Shown in pieces: positions 1 to 5,217 of a DNA stretch of 5,217 nt (position 1 is the stretch's first letter; each line of letters starts with the position of its first letter). A model generated the notes under the pieces. It was given only the letters and a program-made list of their open reading frames with translations. It was not told the origin of the DNA and did no database searches. The position numbers and the translations under genes were made by a program. This DNA is from Gammaproteobacteria bacterium (GTDB lineage Bacteria; Pseudomonadota; Gammaproteobacteria; DSM-19610): NCBI GenBank assembly GCA_030618475.1, contig JAUXDG010000206.1, positions 1 to 5,217 of the forward strand. The letters run 5' to 3'.

Positions 1-999
1 GCTATCGAGCTTATTGCGCTTCAGCATAGGCGCCATGGCGTGCACCGGCCCAAGGCCCATCTGACTGGGATCCAGGCCGGCCCACTGGCTGTCCACGATC
101 CTGCCCAGCACCGGAAGCTCATATTTTTTGACAGCTTGTTCAGAGGCCAGGATCAGCCAGGCGGCGCCATCGGTAATCTGAGCGCTGTTACCGGCGGTTA
201 CCTTGCCGAACGGTTTGTCGAACACGGGTTTGAGCTTGGCCAGCCTGTCCATACTGCTGTCCGCACGCAGGCCGTCATCGGCATCATAAAAGTTGCCTCG
301 CTGATCGTAGATAACCTCGATTTCCTCAAGATGCCCGTGCTGTTGTGCCTGGTTCAGGCGCTGGTGACTGCGTAATGCGTAGCTATCCATCTGTTCCCGG
401 CTGATAGCAAAGCGATGGGCGAGGATTTCCGCCGTCTGGCCCATGTTCAGGCTGACGATCGGGTCGGTAAGACCGCATAACAAGCCGATAACGGGTTTCA
501 GAAACGCCGGTCTGAATGCGGTCAGCGTTTTTACTTTGTCCGCCGGGCTGCGCGCCGCGTTGAGTGCACTCAGCCAGGCGACCATGGCAGTGCCAAACAG
601 TAAAGGCGCATGGCTCATGGACTCGGTGCCACCGGCCAGCACCAGTTCTGAGCGTCCGGTAGCGATATCCTGGGTCGCACTGTCGACAGCCTGTAATCCG
701 GATGCACAGTTGCGTTGTACCGTCCAGGCCGGAACCTGGTTGCCACAGCCTAATCGCAGTGCAACGACGCGCGCGATATTGACTTCATGGGGACCCGGCA
801 TGACACAGCCGAGGATGACCTGATCTAAATCCTGCGCCGAAAACGCTTGACGATAAAGCAGGCTGCGTCCGGCCTGAAAGGCCAGGTCGGATGCATGGAA
901 GGGACCCGGTTTACCACGCGCGCGCAGAAACGGTGTGCGGCTGCCGTCAGTTATAAAGACCGGCCGGCCTGTTGCGAGGGGGTTGGGTTGGGCTGCCAT
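1..999 (-). CDS. Thiolase (acetyl-CoA C-acyltransferase, FadI-like), 3' end cut by window edge
   Basis: This is the first 333 codons of a thiolase, reading off the left edge. Thiolases cleave 3-ketoacyl-CoA with CoA to give acetyl-CoA and a shortened acyl-CoA, the last step of beta-oxidation. My translation shows the N-terminal strand PVFITDGSRTPF (13-24), the nucleophile region TVQRNCASGLQAVD with Cys98, GGTESMSHAPLLF (123-135), NMGQTAE (185-191), REQMDSYALRSHQR (201-214) and VTAGNSAQITDGAA (267-280). The C-terminal His and Cys catalytic motifs lie outside the window. The roughly 50-residue stretch between GGTESM and NMGQTAE resembles FadI and trifunctional-protein beta subunits more than FadA, so it may pair with a FadJ-like subunit (inference). 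The ATG is the only usable start: an in-frame TAA lies eight codons upstream, and AAGGA sits 9 nt before it. The first 49 bases overlap the end of fadE. A biosynthetic acetoacetyl-CoA thiolase is less likely given that neighbour. Confidence 0.95.
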   Translation of the reverse strand, partial: MAAQPNPLATGRPVFITDGSRTPFLRARGKPGPFHASDLAFQAGRSLLYRQAFSAQDLDQVILGCVMPGPHEVNIARVVALRLGCGNQVPAWTVQRNCASGLQAVDSATQDIATGRSELVLAGGTESMSHAPLLFGTAMVAWLSALNAARSPADKVKTLTAFRPAFLKPVIGLLCGLTDPIVSLNMGQTAEILAHRFAISREQMDSYALRSHQRLNQAQQHGHLEEIEVIYDQRGNFYDADDGLRADSSMDRLAKLKPVFDKPFGKVTAGNSAQITDGAAWLILASEQAVKKYELPVLGRIVDSQWAGLDPSQMGLGPVHAMAPMLKRNKLDS

Positions 1000-3425
1000 G
1001 CATCGGTTTCCTTGTTCCAGTAGTTAGCGGGAAATTCATCGACACCGATGACCCGCTGTCTTGCAGCGACGGCGGCTCGTACCTGTGCCGCCTCGCGTTC
1101 GTCGATCACACCCGCCGAAACGGCTTCGATCAGGCCGTGTTCGGGGTCTCCGGACGCAAGTTGACCACTGCGCATGGCATTTCGCAAGTGCGAAAGCACA
1201 GCTTGCGCCACGTTTGCTTTTTCCAGGGCATCTTCCAGTTGTGCGAGTGACTCATGATCGTCCTCGGAAATGAATAATCCTTCGGTCAACCGCTCACGGG
1301 CGCTGCCCCAGCGCAAGATCACATTGGCGGCACGCTGCAGCAGGGCATCGTTCGGTGCGCGATAGCTGGCGCCGTAGGGGAACAATGCCCATTTCAGCAC
1401 TCGCCCCAGCCAGCGACCAGGCAGATTATCGTAGACTTCAAACAGCTTCTGCTGGGCCTCATACAATGAATCCCGAACGGCCCATTCAAGTAATGGCCGG
1501 TCGGCCGGTTGCCGGCCCTGATCGGCAAAACGTTTCAATGCCGCCGATGCCAGGTAGAGATGGCTCAACACGTCTCCCAGGCGGGCGGACAAGGATTCCT
1601 TGCGTTTCAAGCTGCCACCGAGTGTCAGTAAGGCGGCTTCCGAGGTGACCGCAAACACAGCGCTCACGCGTGTCAGCTTGCGGTAGTAGCCCGCTTCTTC
1701 ACCGCCAACGGGTGCTTTGACGAAGCGGGCACCGCTCAGGCTGTGGAACACGCCGCGCGCCAGGTTGCTCAATATCAGCTTGATGTGTCCGAACAGAGCC
1801 CGGTCAAAACCGACCAGCTCGCGCTGCTGTGCGGTTTCCATTTCTTTTAGCAGGTAGGGGTGGCAGCGTATAGCGCCCTGACCGAAGATGATCAGGCTGC
1901 GGGTCAGGATGTTTGCGCCTTCCACGGTAATGCTGATGGGTATTGCCTGATAAATCCGCCCCAGGTAGTTACGCGGCCCCATGCAGATACCGCGACCGCC
2001 GTGTATATCCATGGCGTCGTCAATGACCCTGCGCATACGTTCGGTTAAATGGTATTTGACAATCGCCGAGGCAACCGACGGTTTTTCACCGCTATCAACC
2101 GCCAATGTGGTGAGTCCCCGTGCAGCGTCCATGGCATAGGTGTTACCCGCGATTCGACCGAGGACTTCGGCTACGCCTTCAAACCTGCCGATCGGGGTTT
2201 TGAACTGCTTGCGTACTGCCGCGTAGGCACCGGTCGCACGGGACGCCAGCTTACCGCCACCGCAACTCAGTGCCGGCAGCGAAATCGAACGGCCGTCAGC
2301 CAGACACTCCATCAACATACGCCAGCCCTGACCAATACGTTCCTGTCCACCGATGATCCAGTCGATGGGAATGAATACATCTTTGCCCCGGTTCGGACCA
2401 TTCATGAAAGCCTGGTTGAGCGGGAAATGTCGGCTGCCGATATCGATACCCGGCGTATCGGTCGGAATCAGTGCCAGCGTAATACCGAGTTCTTTATCTG
2501 GACCCAGCAGCTGGTCCGGATCATAGAGCTTGAAAGCCAGGCCCAGAACGGTCGCCACCGGCCCCAGCGTAATGTAGCGTTTCTCCCAGTTCAGGCGTAT
2601 ACCCAACTGCTCTTCGCCTTCAAATTCCTGGCGGCACACGACACCCTTGTCTGGCATGGCGGCAGCATCACTGCCCGCATCCGGGCCGGTCAGCGCAAAA
2701 CAGGGGATTTCCTCACCGCGCGCCAGCCGCGGCAGGTAATACTGTTTTTGTTCCTCGCTGCCGTAATGCAGCAACAGCTGGGCGGGGCCGAGTGAATTCG
2801 GAACCATGGTGGTCACCGCAGCGCTAATGCTGCGGCTGGCAATTTTCATGACCACGCTGGAATGGCCGTAGGCGGAAAATTCCAGGCCGCCGTACTGCTT
2901 GGGAATAATCATGCCGAACAAGCGTTGTTGCTTGAGAAAATCCCATACCGGTTCGGGCAGGTCGTGCAGCTGCTCGGTGATTTCCCAGTCGTCTATCATG
3001 CGGCATAATTGATTGACCGGACCGTCGATGAAAGCCTGCTCTTCTTCACTCAGCCTGGGTGCCGGGTAATCGAGCAGTTTGTTCCAGTCGGGCCGGCCGC
3101 TGAACAATTCGGCTTCCCACCAGGTGCTGCCGGCTTCCAGTGCCTCTCGCTCGGTATCGGACATGGCCGGCATCATGCGGCGGAACTGTTCCAGCAACAT
3201 GCCACTGATGACGCGACGCCGGACGGCGGTAACGCCCAGCAGCAGCGCAGCAGCGATAAACACCAGCCAGACCGGGCTCAGCGCCCAGAAACCGACATCA
3301 TGCAGACCGGGCCAGATCAACAGATACAAGGCAACACTGCCGCTCCAGGCCCACGCCGGTGCCCGCCACGCAAGCAGGCCCCCGACTGCTGCCAGCACGA
3401 TCAACGCCTCCAGGATTGTCGCCAT
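951..3425 (-). CDS. fadE: Acyl-CoA dehydrogenase FadE (long-chain type), complete
   Basis: FadE is the FAD-dependent enzyme that oxidises acyl-CoA to trans-2-enoyl-CoA, the first oxidation of beta-oxidation, at the inner membrane. The protein has 824 residues, near the 814 of E. coli FadE. Residues 1-70 hold two or three hydrophobic segments ending in a basic stretch (VRRRV, 68-72), consistent with membrane anchoring. Segments shared with E. coli FadE follow in order: TWWEAELFSGRPDW (101-114), QYGGLEFSAYG (177-187), the flavin/substrate loop CFALTGPDAGSDAA (252-265), RGKDVFIPIDWIIGG (346-360), DIHGGRGICMG (473-483) and ITVEGANILTRS (499-510), where Glu502 aligns with the catalytic base position. 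The region from about 540 is the extra C-terminal domain typical of FadE. The start is supported by AGGAG 7 nt upstream. The last codons overlap the thiolase start. In E. coli fadE stands alone and is repressed by FadR; I could not identify a credible FadR or PsrA operator here. Confidence 0.98.
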   Translation of the reverse strand: MATILEALIVLAAVGGLLAWRAPAWAWSGSVALYLLIWPGLHDVGFWALSPVWLVFIAAALLLGVTAVRRRVISGMLLEQFRRMMPAMSDTEREALEAGSTWWEAELFSGRPDWNKLLDYPAPRLSEEEQAFIDGPVNQLCRMIDDWEITEQLHDLPEPVWDFLKQQRLFGMIIPKQYGGLEFSAYGHSSVVMKIASRSISAAVTTMVPNSLGPAQLLLHYGSEEQKQYYLPRLARGEEIPCFALTGPDAGSDAAAMPDKGVVCRQEFEGEEQLGIRLNWEKRYITLGPVATVLGLAFKLYDPDQLLGPDKELGITLALIPTDTPGIDIGSRHFPLNQAFMNGPNRGKDVFIPIDWIIGGQERIGQGWRMLMECLADGRSISLPALSCGGGKLASRATGAYAAVRKQFKTPIGRFEGVAEVLGRIAGNTYAMDAARGLTTLAVDSGEKPSVASAIVKYHLTERMRRVIDDAMDIHGGRGICMGPRNYLGRIYQAIPISITVEGANILTRSLIIFGQGAIRCHPYLLKEMETAQQRELVGFDRALFGHIKLILSNLARGVFHSLSGARFVKAPVGGEEAGYYRKLTRVSAVFAVTSEAALLTLGGSLKRKESLSARLGDVLSHLYLASAALKRFADQGRQPADRPLLEWAVRDSLYEAQQKLFEVYDNLPGRWLGRVLKWALFPYGASYRAPNDALLQRAANVILRWGSARERLTEGLFISEDDHESLAQLEDALEKANVAQAVLSHLRNAMRSGQLASGDPEHGLIEAVSAGVIDEREAAQVRAAVAARQRVIGVDEFPANYWNKETDAWQPNPTPSQQAGRSL
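1009..1013 (-). promoter_or_regulatory. Ribosome binding site of the thiolase, inside fadE
   Basis: On the minus strand AAGGA lies 9 nt before the thiolase ATG. It sits within the fadE coding sequence, so the thiolase has its own initiation signal although its start overlaps the preceding gene. This site, with the in-frame stop just upstream, fixes the start choice. Confidence 0.7.
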
Positions 3426-3432
3426 ATGTCTG

Positions 3433-3437
3433 CTCCT
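3433..3437 (-). promoter_or_regulatory. Ribosome binding site of fadE
   Basis: AGGAG lies 7 nt before the fadE ATG on the minus strand. It is a near-ideal Shine-Dalgarno match at a normal distance and supports the chosen start. Confidence 0.8.
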
Positions 3438-3482
3438 GTCATTCAGGTGGTTTTCATTTCAGTTACTAGCCTGGATTTCTCA

Positions 3483-3537
3483 CCACGAAGGACACAAAGG
3501 TCCGGTTTTTCCTTTGTGACCTTCGTGCCCTTTGTGG
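3483..3537. repeat. Inverted array of 9-nt CCTTYGTGN units forming a hairpin
   Basis: On the plus strand two units (CCACGAAGG, ACACAAAGG) are followed by a 10-nt spacer and three units in the opposite sense (CCTTTGTGA, CCTTCGTGC, CCTTTGTGG). Positions 3493-3500 pair with 3511-3518 over 8 bp, then after one A-A mismatch 3484-3491 pair with 3520-3527 over another 8 bp. The third right-hand unit has no partner. I recall very similar runs (CACGAAGGACACGAAGG and its complement) as dispersed intergenic repeats in environmental proteobacterial genomes, but I cannot search for copies here. On the minus strand it would lie in the fadE leader, about 60-110 nt before the start codon. No T tract follows on either side, so a simple terminator is unlikely. 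Confidence 0.8.
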
Positions 3538-3755
3538 TTAAGGTCGTAAAAATACGCACCAGCACCCGTCGTTACAGTTGGACCACGACTCCAAGGGCGA
3601 GTTTTGCCTGTTCAAGCGGGTTCTCCATCATAATCATAACGGCAGATGCACAAATAGTCTGAAAGCACTCTGTTAATCCATGAATTACCCAGGCAACCTC
3701 TGATTAATTCGCGATGTCATGGCATTCAGGTATTCCAATGTCGGTAGGCTGCGCC

Positions 3756-4898
3756 CTAGCTTTTCAGTGGCTCACGAGAAAATGCCAGGGCGCGTTCCAG
3801 AACCGCTTCGGGGGTGTAGAAATGGGGTGAAAAGCGGATGCCGCCACCCCGCAGGGCGCAGATAACGCCATTTTTCTGCAAATGCCGGTATCTCGCTTCG
3901 CTGTCATCATCAAAGCGGAAAGTGACAATCCCTGCACGTTGTTCGGGCTCTGTCTCCGATACAATAATCCCCCCGCTATTAATAATATTATCAATCAGAT
4001 ATTGCACTTTACCGGAAACGCTATTAAATATATACGGAATCCCCACCTGCAGCAGCAAACTCAAACTGGCATGCAGGGCGTGTATTCCCAGCATGTTGGG
4101 GCTGCCGCATTCGAACCGCCGTGCCGAAGCGGCCGCTTGCCAGTCGCTGCGATCATAATCACCCATGGCCTCGACCATATGCCAGCCGTACTGTCGGAGT
4201 GAGAGACGTTCGATCCACTCTCTGCGGCAATAGAACAGGGCCAGTCCCTCTGCACCCAGCATCCATTTATGACCATCCGCCATGACAAAGTCCGCCTGGC
4301 AGGCCTCCACATCAAAGGGTTTGACACCGACACTCTGAATAGCATCCACACAAAATGCCACGCTCTGCTGTCTGCACGCGGCACCGATCGGGTTCAGATC
4401 CAGCGCCAGGCCGGTAGCGTATTGCACCGAGCTGACCGATAGCAGGCGTGTGCGCGGTGTGATGGCATCGATAATCTGTCGCTCCGGGCTCGCTGTCGGG
4501 TCCAGGTCAACCGCGATGACTTCTACACCGAGCGGTCTCAGCGATTCCCAGACAATGCGGTTGGAAGGGAATTCCTGACTGCTGATGACAACCTGGTCGC
4601 CGGCTGACCAGTCGAGCCCATAGGCGACAACGGAAAGCGCCTCGGAGGTGTTTTTCAGTAAAGCAATTTCATCGCTGCTGGCAGCGCCGATCAGCGTCTG
4701 CAACTGCTGGCGTAACAGCTGTTCGGTTTTCAGCCAGCGCTCATAATAGCGGGAACCGTTGCTGCCGTTTTCTTCCGCAAAGCATTTGACGGCATCCACT
4801 GCCCGTTTTGGCCAGGGTGAAACGGCAGCATGATTGAGGTAGCAGATATCTTCTGACAGCGTGAATTCACTTTCGATCATGTCCACAATCGCCGGCAT
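3756..4898 (-). CDS. Class V aminotransferase-fold PLP-dependent enzyme, substrate unknown
   Basis: This 380-residue protein is a fold-type I PLP enzyme of the class V group (cysteine desulfurases, isopenicillin N epimerase, kynureninase relatives), probably cytosolic. Visible cofactor motifs are NTSEAL (83-88, phosphate contact), CVDAIQS (183-189, with Asp185 for the pyridine nitrogen), and ADGHKWM (207-213), where Lys211 should form the Schiff base. RFECGSPN (261-268) and GGGIRFSPHFY (351-361, Arg355 a likely carboxylate binder) complete the family pattern. The loop that carries the catalytic Cys of SufS/CsdA is missing between GVICALR and RFSPHFY, so a desulfurase role is unlikely; the reaction is not known to me. 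The start ATG shares one base with the gltA stop (TGATG) and has no clear ribosome binding site, which suggests translational coupling. A second in-frame ATG is codon 7 and could be the true start. Codons 285-312 are strikingly AT-rich. Confidence 0.92.
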   Translation of the reverse strand: MPAIVDMIESEFTLSEDICYLNHAAVSPWPKRAVDAVKCFAEENGSNGSRYYERWLKTEQLLRQQLQTLIGAASSDEIALLKNTSEALSVVAYGLDWSAGDQVVISSQEFPSNRIVWESLRPLGVEVIAVDLDPTASPERQIIDAITPRTRLLSVSSVQYATGLALDLNPIGAACRQQSVAFCVDAIQSVGVKPFDVEACQADFVMADGHKWMLGAEGLALFYCRREWIERLSLRQYGWHMVEAMGDYDRSDWQAAASARRFECGSPNMLGIHALHASLSLLLQVGIPYIFNSVSGKVQYLIDNIINSGGIIVSETEPEQRAGIVTFRFDDDSEARYRHLQKNGVICALRGGGIRFSPHFYTPEAVLERALAFSREPLKS

Positions 4899-5217
4899 CA
4901 GCGCTGCTCGATGGGAACATAATCGCGCTGTGTCGGACCGACGTAGAGTTGCCGCGGCCGCCCGATACGCTGGTTATCTTCCCCTATCATCTCCATCCAT
5001 TGCGAAACCCAGCCAACGGTACGGGCGATAGCGAACATGACCGTGAACATATTGCTGGGAATACCCAGCGCCTTGTAGATCAGACCGGAATAGAAATCAA
5101 CATTGGGATAAAGGTTGCGCTGGATAAAATATTCGTCGCTGAGGGCAATCTCTTCCAGTTTTAGTGCCAGCTCAAAAGTGGGGTCATCTTTATCGCCGAG
5201 TTTTTCCAGGACGTCAT
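4898..5217 (-). CDS. gltA: Citrate synthase (type II, GltA), C-terminal 105 codons, 5' end outside window
   Basis: Citrate synthase condenses acetyl-CoA with oxaloacetate at the entry of the TCA cycle. The fragment runs from DVLEKLG to the terminal PIEQR and aligns without gaps that I can see to the end of E. coli GltA. It includes LYPNVDFYSG, whose Asp matches the catalytic Asp362 of the E. coli enzyme, SNMFTVMFAIARTVGW, whose Arg matches Arg387, and IGRPRQLYVG, whose first Arg matches Arg407. All active-site residues expected in this part are therefore intact. The other catalytic residues (two His) lie in the missing upstream part. The reading frame enters at 5215, with two bases of a split codon at the edge, and stops with TGA at 4898-4900. 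That stop overlaps the ATG of the next gene, so the two are probably co-translated. The GltA-like C terminus suggests the large, NADH-sensitive Gram-negative type (inference). Confidence 0.97.
   Translation of the reverse strand, partial: DVLEKLGDKDDPTFELALKLEEIALSDEYFIQRNLYPNVDFYSGLIYKALGIPSNMFTVMFAIARTVGWVSQWMEMIGEDNQRIGRPRQLYVGPTQRDYVPIEQR

Larger units (their letters stand above)
3426..3755. other. Intergenic region / presumed fadE leader, no gene recognised
   Basis: This 330-bp gap separates the PLP enzyme from fadE and should carry the fadE promoter. I see no sigma70 promoter that I would trust: the best -10-like hexamers are two abutting TATGAT copies at 3627-3638 on the minus strand, with only TTGTGC at a short spacing upstream. 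No stem followed by a T tract marks a terminator after the PLP enzyme. The region contains the inverted 9-nt repeat array at 3483-3537, a 9-nt direct repeat CATTCAGGT at 3440-3448 and 3723-3731, and short AT-rich inverted repeats at 3673-3710 (GAATTA/TAATTC and TTAATC/GATTAA, interleaved). A 21-codon minus-strand reading frame at 3572-3637 has no ribosome binding site and resembles nothing I know. Confidence 0.75.

Noticed and set aside
2049..2795. Open plus-strand frame of 248 codons opposite fadE
   Set aside because: It is fully antisense to well-conserved fadE motifs, its translation shows no recognisable domain, and it is explained by the absence of stop codons opposite a GC-rich gene.
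3484..3527. Hairpin as a rho-independent terminator
   Set aside because: The only T run on the plus strand is inside the loop, and no T tract follows the stem on either strand. It also lies more than 200 nt after the PLP gene stop.
3568..3592. FadR-like operator (AGTTGGACCACGACT) upstream of fadE
   Set aside because: Only part of one half-site resembles the FadR palindrome and the other half does not match, so calling an operator would be guesswork.
3572..3637. 21-codon minus-strand frame starting MIMMENPLEQ in the intergenic region
   Set aside because: It has no Shine-Dalgarno sequence, no known family resemblance and a length expected by chance. Reading further upstream in frame gives no longer recognisable protein.
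3009..3662. Open plus-strand frame of 217 codons spanning the fadE start and the hairpin region
   Set aside because: Most of it is antisense to fadE and the rest translates the 9-nt repeat array; the composition (Gln/Arg/Pro-rich) fits a shadow frame and I see no homology.
3673..3710. Insertion-sequence end suggested by GGCAACCTCTGATTAATTC with short AT inverted repeats
   Set aside because: It vaguely resembles some IS termini from memory, but there is no matching second end, no transposase remnant and no duplication directly next to it.

Overview
The window looks like ordinary chromosomal core metabolism from a gammaproteobacterium. The main support is the long FadE-type acyl-CoA dehydrogenase, whose length, N-terminal membrane segment and C-terminal extension follow E. 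coli FadE closely. A type II citrate synthase tail resembling E. coli GltA agrees with this. Base composition is moderately GC-rich by eye. I cannot place it below class level; the gene order differs from E. coli, so it is probably not an enterobacterium.

All four genes lie on the minus strand, so transcription reads from right to left. From the right edge they are: the last 105 codons of citrate synthase (gltA); a class V aminotransferase-fold PLP enzyme of unknown substrate, whose ATG shares one base with the gltA stop (TGATG); a 330-bp intergenic region; the complete fadE; and the first 333 codons of a FadI-like thiolase, which starts inside the last 49 bases of fadE and runs off the left edge. 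The plus strand holds no convincing gene.

There appear to be two transcription units. gltA and the PLP enzyme are translationally linked. fadE and the thiolase form the start of a beta-oxidation operon: FadE makes the trans-2-enoyl-CoA and the thiolase does the last cleavage to acetyl-CoA, which citrate synthase then condenses with oxaloacetate. The missing hydratase/dehydrogenase subunit would be expected just beyond the left edge (inference).

The intergenic region holds the only structure not explained by genes. It contains an inverted array of 9-nt units (CCTTYGTGN) that can fold into a 17-position stem with a 10-nt loop, in the presumed fadE leader. A 9-nt direct repeat, CATTCAGGT, occurs near both ends of the gap. 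I see no defence system, CRISPR array, RNA gene, phage gene or intact mobile element, and nothing that I would call a new biological system.
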